Source: Hydrogenimonas urashimensis (GTDB lineage Bacteria; Campylobacterota; Campylobacteria; Campylobacterales; Hydrogenimonadaceae). From it: a stretch of DNA of 64,000 nt. The position numbers and the translations under genes are program-made. Below, piece after piece: positions 35,065 through 44,185 of this stretch. Where the stretch lies: contig NZ_AP023212.1 in NCBI RefSeq assembly GCF_016593255.1, positions 1,768,501 through 1,832,500 of the forward strand, written 5' to 3'. Numbering within the stretch: the first letter of the stretch is position 1; each line of letters opens with the position of its first letter. Below the pieces are notes generated by a model, which did no database searches, was not told the origin of the DNA, and saw nothing but the letters and a program-made list of their open reading frames with translations.

Positions 35065-35901
35065 ATGAATTTTGAATTTTTACAGCATATCGAGTGGAGC
35101 AAACTCGTCGATCTGGGCATCGTCTATGGATTGAAAGTGATCGGCGCGCTGGCGATCTTCGTTTTCGGAAAGTGGATTGCCAAGGCGCTGACACGTGTCA
35201 CCAAAAAGGCGATGGAGCATGCCAAGGTGGAGGCGACGCTAGTTTCGTTCGTGGGGAGCATGGTCTATATCCTGTTGATGGTGGTCGTCATCCTGGCGGC
35301 ACTCAACAATCTCGGCGTCAACACGACCTCTTTCGTGGCAATCCTCGGTGCCGCGGGTCTGGCTGTCGGCCTGGCCCTGCAGGGAACGCTCTCAAACGTG
35401 GGCGCGGCCGTGCTGCTTATCATGTTTCGTCCCTTCAAGGTGGGCGATTTTGTCGAAGCGGGTGGCACGGCCGGTGTGGTGGAAGAGATCAATATGTTCT
35501 CCACCATTTTCAAAACGGGTGACAACAAAGTGGTAATCGTCCCCAACAGTTCGGTCATAGGCGGCAATATCGTCAACTACTCGGCCAAAGAGACCCGCCG
35601 TGTCGACTGGACCTTCGGCATCGGATACGACGACGACCTGAAACTGGCCAAAAAGACGCTCGAAGAGATTCTGAAGGCCGATGAACGCATCCACGCCGAC
35701 CCCGCCCCCTTCGTGGCGGTCTCCGAATTGGCCGACAGCAGTGTCAATTTTGTTTGCCGCGCCTGGGTCGACACGCCCGCGTACTGGGCGGTCTATTTCG
35801 ATACGGTCGAAAAGGTCAAGCTGGTCTTCGATGAAAAAGGGATATCCATTCCCTATCCCCGGATGGATGTGCATCTGGACAAAGAAGAGCACCCGGCATG
35901 A
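35065..35901 (+). CDS. mscS: Small-conductance mechanosensitive channel MscS
   Basis: An MscS channel, 278 residues, that releases solutes on hypo-osmotic shock. It has three membrane helices; the pore helix reads GAAGLAVGLALQGTLSNVGA (about residues 93-112) with the alternating Ala/Gly pattern. The beta domain (FRPFKVGDFVEAGG and VVIVPNSSVIGGNIVNYS) and the alpha/beta cytoplasmic cage follow. Size and order match E. coli MscS. GGAG precedes the ATG, and it is cotranscribed with the DUF481 gene. Confidence 0.95.
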   Translation: MNFEFLQHIEWSKLVDLGIVYGLKVIGALAIFVFGKWIAKALTRVTKKAMEHAKVEATLVSFVGSMVYILLMVVVILAALNNLGVNTTSFVAILGAAGLAVGLALQGTLSNVGAAVLLIMFRPFKVGDFVEAGGTAGVVEEINMFSTIFKTGDNKVVIVPNSSVIGGNIVNYSAKETRRVDWTFGIGYDDDLKLAKKTLEEILKADERIHADPAPFVAVSELADSSVNFVCRAWVDTPAYWAVYFDTVEKVKLVFDEKGISIPYPRMDVHLDKEEHPA

Positions 35902-35912
35902 TTTTTTGTCAT

Positions 35913-35936
35913 CCGGAGAAAACTCCTGTTTTCCGG
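35913..35936. terminator. Hairpin after mscS
   Basis: CCGG-ag-AAAAC (35913-35923) pairs with GTTTT-CCGG (35928-35936) around TCCT with a two-base bulge. ACCCGG nearby (35891 on) could alternatively pair with CCGGGT. It probably ends the mscS transcript before the minus-strand tRNA gene. Confidence 0.45.
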
Positions 35937-36026
35937 GTGGCATCCATCCCGCTGTTTCAATATGCCAAGGCGGTCGGAACCGAATGAGTTTTCAAAAAGG
36001 ATTGGATTGCAGATTATGAAAAAGAG

Positions 36027-36102
36027 TGGTGGCCAGAGGCAGAATCGAACTGCCGACACGCAGATTTTCAGTCTGCTGCTCTACCGACTGAGCTATCTGG
36101 CC
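36027..36102 (-). tRNA. tRNA-Phe (GAA)
   Basis: The minus strand folds into a complete cloverleaf of 76 bases. The acceptor stem is GGCCAGA/TCTGGCC, the D arm has GCTCAGTCGGTAGAGC, the anticodon loop is CTGAAAA (anticodon GAA) on stem CAGA/TCTG, and the T arm has GGCAGTTCGATTCTGCC. The discriminator is A and the CCA end is encoded. It is the only tRNA gene I find in the window. Confidence 0.97.
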
Positions 36103-36135
36103 GGTTGGTAGGTCGGAATTATAGAGCTTTTCATC

Positions 36136-37383
36136 TTAAAAACTGCTGACAATTTTTTTGAAAAGTTCGCCCCGTTGTGCATAGGAGGCAAACTGGTCGA
36201 GGCTTGCGGCCGCAGGCGAAAGAATGGCCACGCTTTTTTGCGTATGCCGTTTGTCGATGGCTTCGACGGCGCGTTCCAATGTTTCGTCGACTTCACAGCC
36301 AATGCGGTAGCGTTGTGCCAGTTTTGCGATCTTTTCTCGGTTGCTTCCGATGGCATAGATAAAAAGATCGTACTCCTTGAGCTTCTCAAACAGCGGTGAG
36401 AGATCAACGCCCTTGTCGTCTCCGCCCAGAATGAGATGAACGGTACGCTCTTTCCACGGCACGAGTGCCTGCGCCGTCGCATCGATATTGGTTGCTTTGG
36501 TATCGTTGATCCACAGACGCCCCCGACTGTCGATTATCTTCTCCTGCCGATGCGGCTCAAGTTTGAATTTGTTGATTTTTTCGTAGTCGATCTCGTCGAA
36601 AAGAATCTTCGCCACTCCCAGCGCCAGGACCGCATCGAGCGCAAAAGCCCCTTCGAATTCCACCTTTTTGGGATCGATACCGAAATAGGCACAGATGTCG
36701 TCGGTTCCCTCGTAGGGTATGAGGAAACCGTCGGTGGCACACCTTTCAAAAAGGTGGGGAAGCAGGACGGCTTCGCCTTCTTGCATGAAACCCAGAGGCT
36801 TGAGTTTGTCGGCAGTGTACGCCTCTTCTCCCCCGTGCCAGCTGAGGTGATCGGGTGTTACGGGAAGAAGCAGATAGAGATCGGGTTTGGCAAAACGGGT
36901 GTAATGGAGGGTAAACGAACTGGTCTCAAGGACCCAGATGGGCGCTTTGGCATCCATCCTGGCCAGTGGCGTGCCGATGTTGCCGCCGCTGACAGCCCCG
37001 CGATCTTCAAGCAGATGGGTGAGCATCTGGGTCGTCGTCGTTTTGCCGTTGGTCCCGGAAATCCAGATCGTAAAGGGGCGAGGGGAGAAAGAAGATATTC
37101 CGATGCGAGATTCCCGGATTTGCCGGCCGTAGTCGGAGAGGAAAAGGTCGTATTCGCTGATGAGGTTTTTGGCCTCTCGGATCAGCGGATGTGTCGGCGG
37201 AAATCCGGGACTGGGAATCTCCACATCGCTTTTTTCGGGGTCAAAGAGCGAGGGGGGAAGCAGCCGATTGCCTTTGTCGTCTTTGTGCGGGACCGTAACA
37301 TGATCGTCGTAGAAATCGCATGGCCCCAGTTTTTCGGCGATGGCCCGTGTCGTTTTACCGTAACCAAAAAGCGAGACGATCAT
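36136..37383 (-). CDS. murD: UDP-N-acetylmuramoylalanine--D-glutamate ligase
   Basis: MurD, about 415 residues, adds D-glutamate to the muramyl-alanine precursor of peptidoglycan. The ATP-binding loop is ISGTNGKTTTTQML (about residues 108-121), and the later DSRGRLWINDTKATNIDA segment is the Mur ligase DSKATN-type motif. I place the start at 37383, because GGGGGAG lies about six bases ahead of it; the ATG six codons upstream has no ribosome-binding site. The enzyme is shorter than E. coli MurD, as usual in this phylum. It follows mraY. Confidence 0.94.
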   Translation of the reverse strand: MIVSLFGYGKTTRAIAEKLGPCDFYDDHVTVPHKDDKGNRLLPPSLFDPEKSDVEIPSPGFPPTHPLIREAKNLISEYDLFLSDYGRQIRESRIGISSFSPRPFTIWISGTNGKTTTTQMLTHLLEDRGAVSGGNIGTPLARMDAKAPIWVLETSSFTLHYTRFAKPDLYLLLPVTPDHLSWHGGEEAYTADKLKPLGFMQEGEAVLLPHLFERCATDGFLIPYEGTDDICAYFGIDPKKVEFEGAFALDAVLALGVAKILFDEIDYEKINKFKLEPHRQEKIIDSRGRLWINDTKATNIDATAQALVPWKERTVHLILGGDDKGVDLSPLFEKLKEYDLFIYAIGSNREKIAKLAQRYRIGCEVDETLERAVEAIDKRHTQKSVAILSPAAASLDQFASYAQRGELFKKIVSSF

Positions 37384-37474
37384 AACGCTCCCCCGGTACA
37401 AAGCGAAGAGCCGGAAGTGGGACGCGGGTGCCGGAAGCTCATGTCTGCCCTCAGTGACCTGTGATTTGCGAGCA

Positions 37475-38539
37475 TCATCGTATCTTCAGTGTGATGAGGG
37501 CCAGGAGGTTGGCAATGAAGGCGATGATCCAGAATCGCACGATGATCTTGTTCTCGGCCCACTGTTTCATTTCGAAATGGTGGTGGATGGGAGCCATCAG
37601 GAAGATGCGCTTGCCCCTCAGTTTGTAGCTGCCCACCTGGGCGATGACAGAGACGGTTTCGATGACGAAGATGGCGCCGATGAGAATCAGCAGAATCTCA
37701 CTTTTGCCAAGAATCGCCATGTATCCCAGGAAAGCGCCCACCGCCAGACTTCCGCTGTCTCCCATGAAGACCTCGGCCGGGTTGCAGTTGTACCAGAGAA
37801 AACCGATGAGGGCGCCTATGAGTGCCGATGCGACGACAGTCACCTCTCCAACACCGATGACTTTGGGCCAGAGGAGATAGTTGCTCAAAATGGCGTTGCC
37901 GGTAATGTAGACGATGACGCCCAGTGAGAAGAGGCCGAAAATGGAAGGGACCGTCGCCAGACCGTCCAGACCGTCCGTGAGGTTGACCGCGTTGCTCGCC
38001 GCGACGATGACCAGCGGCCAGAAAAGGAGAGAACCCCACATCATGTCAAAGAGTGGGAATTTGACAAACGGAATATAAAACTGCGTGTCGAATCCGGCAT
38101 AGTAGACGAGAAAGGCGCTGATACAAAAAGCGATGAGAATCTGAAGCCCGAGTTTCGCACGGGCGCTCAATCCGTGGAGATTGTTGCCGGAAACCACTTT
38201 CCCGAGGTCGTCGGTATAGCCGATGGTGCAGAATCCTATCAGCGTGATGAGGGCGCCCATGACATAGGGATTGTTGAGTTTGGCACTGAGCAGGCTTGCT
38301 ACGAGGGTGGAGAAAATGAAAACCACACCGCCCATGGTCGGAGTGTCCCGTTTTTTCAGGTGTGCCTTGGGGGCGAACTTGTTGATGGGCTGGCTCGCTT
38401 TTTTCGCTTTCGCCCAACGGATGAAGAGGGGCATGAGCCAGATGGTCAGGATAAAGGCGAGAAAAAAAGCGAATCCGGAACGGACGGTGATGTACTGGAA
38501 AAGGTTGATGTCGAGATGGCGGTAGAACCAATAGAGCAT
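37475..38539 (-). CDS. mraY: Phospho-N-acetylmuramoyl-pentapeptide transferase MraY
   Basis: MraY, 354 residues with ten membrane helices, links the muramyl pentapeptide to undecaprenyl phosphate to make lipid I. The family signatures are intact: [10 protein letters not shown] (about residue 63), the catalytic aspartates in GYTDDLGK and [13 protein letters not shown], and the C-terminal [12 protein letters not shown]. It is divergent from gpmI. It precedes murD with a gap of about 90 bases in which nothing else is apparent. Confidence 0.97.
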   Translation of the reverse strand: MLYWFYRHLDINLFQYITVRSGFAFFLAFILTIWLMPLFIRWAKAKKASQPINKFAPKAHLKKRDTPTMGGVVFIFSTLVASLLSAKLNNPYVMGALITLIGFCTIGYTDDLGKVVSGNNLHGLSARAKLGLQILIAFCISAFLVYYAGFDTQFYIPFVKFPLFDMMWGSLLFWPLVIVAASNAVNLTDGLDGLATVPSIFGLFSLGVIVYITGNAILSNYLLWPKVIGVGEVTVVASALIGALIGFLWYNCNPAEVFMGDSGSLAVGAFLGYMAILGKSEILLILIGAIFVIETVSVIAQVGSYKLRGKRIFLMAPIHHHFEMKQWAENKIIVRFWIIAFIANLLALITLKIR

Positions 38540-38615
38540 ATGTCAAATACCTGTCGTAAAAAATGTTTTTTAGGAGGTTAAAAGCGGTATTTTAATATAG
38601 TTGGGCATAAAACAG

Positions 38616-38621
38616 TATAAA
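38616..38621 (+). promoter_or_regulatory. -10 box TATAAA for gpmI
   Basis: TATAAA in AACAGTATAAATTC lies 27 bases before the gpmI ATG, in the divergent gap with mraY. No -35 box is apparent. Confidence 0.4.
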
Positions 38622-38647
38622 TTCTCTGTAGTTTGAAGTGAAGGAAT

Positions 38648-40129
38648 ATGAACGTGGCGAAAAAGACCATTCTCATCATCACGGACGGTATCGGTTACAA
38701 GCCCCATTCCAGGGCCAATGCGTTCGAAGCGGCGAAAAAACCTACCTACGACAGGCTTTTCAAAGAGGTTCCCTATTCGCTCATCCATACCTATGGACTC
38801 CATGTGGGTCTGCCCGAAGGGCAGATGGGCAACTCGGAGGTGGGGCATATGACGATAGGAAGCGGGCGTGTGCTCTATCAGGACCTGGTCAAAATCTCCC
38901 TGGCGCTCAAAGACGGTTCTCTCAAAACCAACAAAGTGTTTCGTGAACTTCTTGACAAAAGCGATCGGCTTCATCTGATCGGCTTGATGAGCGACGGTGG
39001 GGTGCATTCGCATATCGAACACACGATAGGACTGGCGAAAATGGCGGCGGAAGCCGGGAAAAAGGTCTTTTTGCACCTGATTACGGACGGACGCGACGTC
39101 TCGCCCACGTCGGCCCCCCTCTATCTCAAACAGATCGAAGAGATAGTGAGTGAAAACATTCTCATCGCGACGCTCGGCGGACGTTTTTACACGATGGACC
39201 GTGATCAGCGCTGGGAACGTGTGGAAAAGGGGTACCGTGCCATTGTCGAAGCGTCACCGAAAACCGACCTTTCGCCCATCGACTATGTCCAAAAGTGCTA
39301 TGCCGAAGATATGACGGACGAGTTCATCCTGCCGACGGCGTTTGCGGGGCATGAGGGCATGGAGGAAGGAGACGGTGTGCTTTTCATCAATTTCCGAAGC
39401 GACCGGATGCGGGAGATCGTCACGGCGATCGGGGACCCGAAGTTCGACAAATTCGAGCGCAAGCCGATCCATGTCCATATCGCGACGATGACCGAGTACG
39501 ACAAGTCGTTTCCCTACCCGGTGCTTTTCAGAAAAGAGGTGCCGAAAAACACACTGGCGGAAGTGATCGCCGATGCGGGCCTGACGCAGCTGCATACGGC
39601 GGAAACGGAAAAGTATGCCCATGTCACCTTCTTCTTCAACGGGGGGGTCGAAGAGCCGGTGCTCAACGAGTCGCGCGTGCTGATTCCGAGTCCGAAGGTG
39701 AAAACCTACGACATGAAGCCGCAGATGAGCGCGCCGGAGGTGGGCGATGCGGTGCTGACCGCGATGGAGGAGGCATACGACTTCATCGTCGTCAACTTCG
39801 CCAACGGCGACATGGTGGGCCATACGGGCAATTTTGAAGCGGCTGTCAAGGCGGTCGAGGCGGTCGATGCGCAGCTTGGGCGCATTTTCGACAAAGCGGA
39901 AGAGAAGGATTACAGGGTCGTGCTCACCTCCGACCACGGCAACTGCGAAGAGATGATGGACGAAGAGGGGCACATTCTGACCAACCACACTGTCGGCGAT
40001 GTATGGTGTTTTATCAAGGCGCCGGGCGTCAAAGAGGTCAAACCGGGTGCGCTCAACAACATCGCTCCGACGGTGTTGAAGCTGATGGAGCTTCCGATAC
40101 CCAAAGAGATGGATGAACCTTTGATTTGA
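38648..40129 (+). CDS. gpmI: 2,3-bisphosphoglycerate-independent phosphoglycerate mutase
   Basis: GpmI, 493 residues, interconverts 2- and 3-phosphoglycerate using two manganese ions and a phosphoserine. The catalytic serine lies in [11 protein letters not shown] (about residue 63), and metal-binding residues appear in [10 protein letters not shown] and [13 protein letters not shown] (about 430). Length is standard. With gap, pgk and tpiA elsewhere in the window it completes much of lower glycolysis. GAAGGA precedes the start. It is followed by degenerate A-rich heptamers and fabG. Confidence 0.96.
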   Translation: MNVAKKTILIITDGIGYKPHSRANAFEAAKKPTYDRLFKEVPYSLIHTYGLHVGLPEGQMGNSEVGHMTIGSGRVLYQDLVKISLALKDGSLKTNKVFRELLDKSDRLHLIGLMSDGGVHSHIEHTIGLAKMAAEAGKKVFLHLITDGRDVSPTSAPLYLKQIEEIVSENILIATLGGRFYTMDRDQRWERVEKGYRAIVEASPKTDLSPIDYVQKCYAEDMTDEFILPTAFAGHEGMEEGDGVLFINFRSDRMREIVTAIGDPKFDKFERKPIHVHIATMTEYDKSFPYPVLFRKEVPKNTLAEVIADAGLTQLHTAETEKYAHVTFFFNGGVEEPVLNESRVLIPSPKVKTYDMKPQMSAPEVGDAVLTAMEEAYDFIVVNFANGDMVGHTGNFEAAVKAVEAVDAQLGRIFDKAEEKDYRVVLTSDHGNCEEMMDEEGHILTNHTVGDVWCFIKAPGVKEVKPGALNNIAPTVLKLMELPIPKEMDEPLI

Positions 40130-40156
40130 AAGGAGAAACGGCCTTTCAAATCAAAG

Positions 40157-40172
40157 CTAAAAACCAAAAAAC
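40157..40172. repeat. Degenerate A-rich heptamers between gpmI and fabG
   Basis: CTAAAAA and CCAAAAA follow in 7-base register after gpmI. The copy is weaker than those at 21263 and 24773 and is listed because of its similar placement at a gene end. Confidence 0.4.
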
Positions 40173-40223
40173 GTGGATTGATATTTTTGATTTTTCATTG
40201 ATCACAAGTAGAGGAGAAAAAGG

Positions 40224-40970
40224 ATGAGATTTTCGGGTAAAAACGTTTTAGTGACAGGGGCTAGCCGCGGTATCGGGGCGGAAATCGCCAAGACACTGGC
40301 GGGGTACGGCCTGAAAGTGTGGATCAACTACCGAAGCGGCGCCGAGGCGGCGGATGCGGTGAAAGCCCAGATCGAAACGGACGGCGGCGAAGCGGCGGTG
40401 ATCGGATTTGATGTCAGTGACGAAGCGGCCTATGTGGATGCGGTCAAAACCATCGTGGATGCCGACGGGGAACTCAGCTACATCGTCAACAACGCCGGTA
40501 TCACAAAAGACAAGCTGGCGATGCGGATGAAGGTGGAGGAGTTCGAAGCGGTGCTCAAAGCCAACCTCACCTCTGCCTTCGTCGGCTGCCGCGAGGCGAT
40601 CAAGGTGATGGGAAAAAAACGATTCGGAGCCGTCGTCAATGTCGCCTCCATCGTCGGGGAGACAGGCAATGCGGGCCAGACCAACTACAGCGCTTCCAAA
40701 GGTGGTCTCATCGCCATGACGAAGAGCTTCGCATTGGAGGGTGCGCCCCGAAACATCCGTTTCAACAGCGTCACTCCCGGTTTCATCAAAACCGACATGA
40801 CCGACGAACTGAAAGAGGAGATCCGGCAGAGTTTCATCGACCGTATACCCCTCTCCCGTTTCGGAGACCCCAGGGAAGTTGCCGAAGCGATCGCTTTTTT
40901 GCTCAGTGACCACGCCTCCTACATCACAGGAGAAACCCTCAAAGTCAACGGCGGCATGAATATGGCTTGA
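40224..40970 (+). CDS. fabG: 3-oxoacyl-[acyl-carrier-protein] reductase FabG
   Basis: FabG, 248 residues, reduces beta-ketoacyl-ACP with NADPH in fatty-acid elongation. It has the SDR cofactor motif TGASRGIGAEIA (about residue 12), the NNAG motif and the active site with Tyr-x3-Lys in YSASKGG (about 151-155). AGGAG precedes the ATG. It heads the run fabG-acpP-fabF-accA, but a 352-base gap containing hairpins and a 69-base direct repeat separates it from acpP. Confidence 0.96.
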   Translation: MRFSGKNVLVTGASRGIGAEIAKTLAGYGLKVWINYRSGAEAADAVKAQIETDGGEAAVIGFDVSDEAAYVDAVKTIVDADGELSYIVNNAGITKDKLAMRMKVEEFEAVLKANLTSAFVGCREAIKVMGKKRFGAVVNVASIVGETGNAGQTNYSASKGGLIAMTKSFALEGAPRNIRFNSVTPGFIKTDMTDELKEEIRQSFIDRIPLSRFGDPREVAEAIAFLLSDHASYITGETLKVNGGMNMA

Positions 40971-41039
40971 GCCGTGTAGAAAACGACACCTGCGTGTCGT
41001 TTTCAGGCTCAAGCGGGTTTTGGCATCTGCGCCTGCGCA
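40971..41039. repeat. 69-bp direct repeat, copy 1
   Basis: Identical over 69 bases to 41128-41196. It contains the hairpin at 40980-41003 and, at its right end, GGGTTTTGGC, which can pair with GCCCAAAACCC just downstream (about 41040-41051), forming a second hairpin that only this copy has. It begins one base after the fabG stop. Confidence 0.9.
40980..41003. terminator. Hairpin in repeat copy 1, probable fabG terminator
   Basis: AAAACGACAC (40980-40989) and GTGTCGTTTT (40994-41003) form a perfect ten-base-pair stem with a CTGC loop, with A-runs on one side and T-runs on the other. That is the form of a bidirectional intrinsic terminator. Confidence 0.65.
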
Positions 41040-41127
41040 GCCCAAAACCCCGGACGGCATGAGCCGGGCAGGAAGCACCAAGTAAGCAGGAATTGACTCG
41101 GCAAGGCAACCCTGTTTTGTAACATTG

Positions 41128-41196
41128 GCCGTGTAGAAAACGACACCTGCGTGTCGTTTTCAGGCTCAAGCGGGTTTTGGCATCTGCGCCTGCGCA
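41128..41196. repeat. 69-bp direct repeat, copy 2
   Basis: An exact copy of 40971-41039, 88 bases further on. It lacks the downstream complement GCCCAAAACCC, so the second hairpin cannot form. Its right boundary is marked by a change to CCGCCGGAGAAGG. Confidence 0.9.
41137..41160. terminator. Hairpin in repeat copy 2
   Basis: The same perfect ten-base-pair stem as at 40980-41003, including T-run. With two tandem copies, read-through from fabG into acpP should be low, so acpP probably has its own promoter in 41200-41310; I see AT-rich sequence but no convincing -10 box. Confidence 0.55.
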
Positions 41197-41321
41197 CCGC
41201 CGGAGAAGGGAGACCTCATGAGCCGATGCTCGACACCCGGTACTCAATTCTCGACAGTGCAAGAGTTATTTTAAACTTTTTTTTGCTACCATTATGCAAT
41301 TCATTAAAAAAGGAGATTGGT

Positions 41322-41552
41322 ATGGCAATTTTTGACGACGTAAAAGAGGTAGTTGTAGAGCAGCTCAACGTCAATCCGGACGAAGTGAAGTTGGAGTCCA
41401 AATTTGTTGAGGATCTCGGTGCGGACAGCCTCGATGTTGTTGAACTCGTCATGGCGCTTGAAGAGAAGTTCGGGATCGAAATTCCGGACGATCAGGCTGA
41501 AAAGATCCAGACTGTCGGCGATGCGGTCAAGTATATCGAAGAGAACAAGTAA
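41322..41552 (+). CDS. acpP: Acyl carrier protein
   Basis: AcpP, 76 residues, carries growing acyl chains on a phosphopantetheine attached to the serine of [10 protein letters not shown] (about residue 37). It is highly acidic and four-helical with the usual closing [17 protein letters not shown] lies eight bases before the ATG. It is followed by fabF and accA as is common in bacteria. Confidence 0.98.
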   Translation: MAIFDDVKEVVVEQLNVNPDEVKLESKFVEDLGADSLDVVELVMALEEKFGIEIPDDQAEKIQTVGDAVKYIEENK

Positions 41553-41671
41553 CGTTTTTCCTGTTGTGGCGGAGGAGATGTTTTTTCCTTCGCCGGTCTT
41601 CATAAGGAAAGAGATTTTTTCACGAAAAAGTTGTGAAAACAGGATATTGCAGGTGAATTAAAGGAGATTGT

Positions 41672-42889
41672 GTGAGGCGAGTGGTAGTCACCGGGCTTGG
41701 GATGATAAACGCAGTAGGTCATGATAAAGAGAGTTCTTTTAAAGCCATACTTGAGGGACAATGTGGCATTGAAAGAATTACTTTGTTCGATGCGAGCAGC
41801 TTCAGTGTGCAGATTGCCGCGGAGGTAAAGAATTTCGACCCGAAAACCGTGATGGATCCCAAAGAGGTGAAAAAAGCCGACCGGTTCATACAACTGGGTC
41901 TCAAAGCGGCGGCCGAAGCGATCGAAGATGCAGGCATCGACGAATCGGTGGAGCGGGAAAGCTTCGGCGTGAGCTGCGCTTCGGGAATCGGCGGACTGCC
42001 GACCATCGAAAAAAACTCCATCGTTCTTCATGAAAGAGGCCCCCGGCGCATCTCTCCCTTTTTCATTCCTTCGGCGCTCGCCAACATGCTGGGGGGATTC
42101 GTTTCGATCGCCCATACACTCAAAGGGCCGAATCTCGGGTCTGTCACGGCTTGCGCCGCCGGCACCCATGCCATCAGCGAGGCAGCAAAGACGATACTTC
42201 TCGGCGGTGCCGACAGAATGCTCGTCGTTGGCGGAGAAGCCGCCATTACAGGTATCGGAGTCGGCGGATTTGCCGCCATGAAAGCGCTCAGTACGAGAAA
42301 CGACGATCCCAAGCACGCTTCGCGGCCGTTCGACAAGGAGCGCGACGGTTTCATTATGGGCGAAGGGGCCGGAGCTTTGGTGCTCGAAGAGTACGAAGCG
42401 GCCAAAGCGCGCGGCGCGAACATCTATGCCGAACTGATCGGTTTCGGTGAGAGCGGAGATGCGAACCATATTACGACGCCGACGATGGACGGACCGCTGC
42501 GTGCCATGAAAGCGGCCATGAAAATGGCAGGCAATCCCCGTGTCGACTACGTCAATGCCCACGGCACCTCTACGCCCATCAACGACAGGAACGAAACAGC
42601 CGCACTGAAAGAGCTTTTCGGAGGCAAGGAGAAGTGTCCTGCGGTGAGTTCGACCAAAGGGCAGATCGGCCACTGTCTGGGCGCCGCCGGCGCGATCGAA
42701 GCGGTGATTACGCTGATGGCGATACGTGAGGGGACCATTCCTCCGACGATCAACTACGAAAACCCGGATCCGGACTGCGATCTCGACTATGTCCCCAACG
42801 AAGCGAGAAAAGCGGATATCGAAGTGGCCATGAGCAACTCCTTTGGATTCGGCGGCACCAACGGCGTCGTCATCTTCAAAAAGGTCTGA
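41672..42889 (+). CDS. fabF: Beta-ketoacyl-ACP synthase II
   Basis: FabF, 405 residues, condenses malonyl-ACP with acyl-ACP. The catalytic triad is visible: cysteine in [11 protein letters not shown] (about residue 161), histidine in [11 protein letters not shown] (about 297) and histidine in [11 protein letters not shown] (about 334). The start is GTG at 41672 with AAAGGAG before it, giving the usual [11 protein letters not shown]-terminus. The 120-base gap from acpP has no evident gene. It ends one base before the accA start. Confidence 0.96.
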   Translation: MRRVVVTGLGMINAVGHDKESSFKAILEGQCGIERITLFDASSFSVQIAAEVKNFDPKTVMDPKEVKKADRFIQLGLKAAAEAIEDAGIDESVERESFGVSCASGIGGLPTIEKNSIVLHERGPRRISPFFIPSALANMLGGFVSIAHTLKGPNLGSVTACAAGTHAISEAAKTILLGGADRMLVVGGEAAITGIGVGGFAAMKALSTRNDDPKHASRPFDKERDGFIMGEGAGALVLEEYEAAKARGANIYAELIGFGESGDANHITTPTMDGPLRAMKAAMKMAGNPRVDYVNAHGTSTPINDRNETAALKELFGGKEKCPAVSSTKGQIGHCLGAAGAIEAVITLMAIREGTIPPTINYENPDPDCDLDYVPNEARKADIEVAMSNSFGFGGTNGVVIFKKV

Positions 42890-42890
42890 T

Positions 42891-43841
42891 GTGGCAACCT
42901 ATCTTCCGTTTGAGGAGAAACTCAAGGAGATTGAGGATGAAATCGCCGCGGCGAAGGTACGAGGCGATACGGAAGCGGTTGTTATACTGGAAAAAGATCT
43001 CGAAAAAGAGCTGACGAAAGTCTACAAAAACCTCTCGGATTATCAAAAACTTCAGCTCGCACGGCATCCCGACCGCCCCTACGCGCTCGACTATGTCCGC
43101 ACTTTGATGCATGACGCCATCGAAATCCATGGCGACAGGACGTACCGCGACGATCCGGCCATTATCTGCTACCTGGGATATATCGGCGAAGAGAAGTGTC
43201 TTGTCATCGGCGAACAGAAGGGCCGGGGAACGAAAAACAAGCTCAAACGCAATTTCGGCATGCCCCATCCGGAGGGATACCGCAAGGCGCTGAGGGCTGC
43301 AAAACTCGCCGAAAAATTCGACATCCCGATTCTGATGCTGATCGATACGCCGGGGGCCTATCCCGGCCTCGGCGCGGAAGAGCGCGGGCAGAGCGAAGCG
43401 ATCGCCCGCAATCTACTGGAACTGAGCCGACTTGATACGATTACCGTATCGGTGGTCATCGGCGAAGGGGGCAGCGGAGGAGCGCTGGCCATCGGCGTCG
43501 CCGACAGATTGGCGATGATGCGCTACTCCATCTTCAGTGTCATATCGCCGGAGGGGTGTGCCGCGATTCTCTGGAACGACCCGGCGAAAGTGGAGCAGGC
43601 GACCAAGGCGTTGAAGATCACCCCCGACGAACTTCTGAAAATGGATCTGATCGACCAGATAATCGACGAGCCGCTGATCGGTGCCCATCGGGACAAAGAG
43701 GGCGCCGCCAAAGCGGTGGGGGACTATTTCCTCGCACAGCTTGCGGAGCTCAAAGGTCTCGACCGCGACGAGCGTCTGAAAAAAAGGTACGAGAAGATGA
43801 TGGGGTATGGCGCTTTTGCCGAACCCCAGAAAAAGGAGTAG
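42891..43841 (+). CDS. accA: Acetyl-CoA carboxylase carboxyltransferase subunit alpha
   Basis: AccA, 316 residues, forms with AccD the carboxyltransferase that makes malonyl-CoA. The opening [14 protein letters not shown] helix, RPYALDYVR, the glycine-rich [13 protein letters not shown] (about residue 190) and the terminal RYEKMMGYG are characteristic. The start is GTG at 42891, one base past the fabF stop, with AAAGG about eight bases ahead. The partner accD is not in this window. Confidence 0.96.
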   Translation: MATYLPFEEKLKEIEDEIAAAKVRGDTEAVVILEKDLEKELTKVYKNLSDYQKLQLARHPDRPYALDYVRTLMHDAIEIHGDRTYRDDPAIICYLGYIGEEKCLVIGEQKGRGTKNKLKRNFGMPHPEGYRKALRAAKLAEKFDIPILMLIDTPGAYPGLGAEERGQSEAIARNLLELSRLDTITVSVVIGEGGSGGALAIGVADRLAMMRYSIFSVISPEGCAAILWNDPAKVEQATKALKITPDELLKMDLIDQIIDEPLIGAHRDKEGAAKAVGDYFLAQLAELKGLDRDERLKKRYEKMMGYGAFAEPQKKE

Positions 43842-43856
43842 GAGAAAAGGGCATAA

Positions 43857-43893
43857 AAAAAGCCGGCCCCGACATTTCGCCGGGACCGGCCTT
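43857..43893. terminator. Hairpin between convergent accA and the DUF465 gene
   Basis: AAAGCCGGCCCCG and CGGGACCGGCCTT form a long GC-rich stem with two mismatches. A-rich sequence flanks it on the left. The position between convergent genes suggests a shared terminator. Confidence 0.6.
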
Positions 43894-43910
43894 CTGGTTG
43901 AAAAGCTCTT

Positions 43911-44138
43911 TTAGAGTCCGTGCTCTTTTTTGTATTCGAGAATCATGCGATAGGCTTCGTCTTTGAGTCGGAGTTTCTCTTTTTTCAGTTTTTCGAGCTC
44001 AAGGTCGTCCATGTGCTGGCGTCCCTCTTCCACTTCCGTAACTGTATCGTCGAGCTCGTTGTGGCGCTCGAAAATTTTGGCGAAATGTGCGTTTTCGACT
44101 TTCAGCTTGCTGATGATATCGCGATATTCATGAAGCAT
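43911..44138 (-). CDS. DUF465 (YdcH family) small protein
   Basis: A 75-residue helical-hairpin protein of the DUF465/YdcH family. The typical elements are an N-terminal helix with LHEYRDIISKL, the turn FERHNELDDTV, and a C-terminal helix with EKLKKEKLRLKDEAYRMI. Such proteins are short coiled-coil factors without a firmly assigned function. Ribosome-binding sequence AGGAG precedes the start on the minus strand. It stands downstream of argJ on the same strand only by a short gap, but on a separate transcript pattern. Confidence 0.88.
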   Translation of the reverse strand: MLHEYRDIISKLKVENAHFAKIFERHNELDDTVTEVEEGRQHMDDLELEKLKKEKLRLKDEAYRMILEYKKEHGL

Positions 44139-44185
44139 TTTTGTCTCCTGTGGAAATTTTTCTGATTATATTCAATTCTTACTTA

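Noticed and set aside
40971-41196. A CRISPR array.
   Set aside because: Only two copies of a 69-base repeat are present, with no array of regular spacers and no cas genes in the window.
40945-41262. A small gene on the minus strand across the direct repeats.
   Set aside because: The frame is made by the repeat itself, duplicates the same peptide segment, and is interrupted by probable terminator hairpins.
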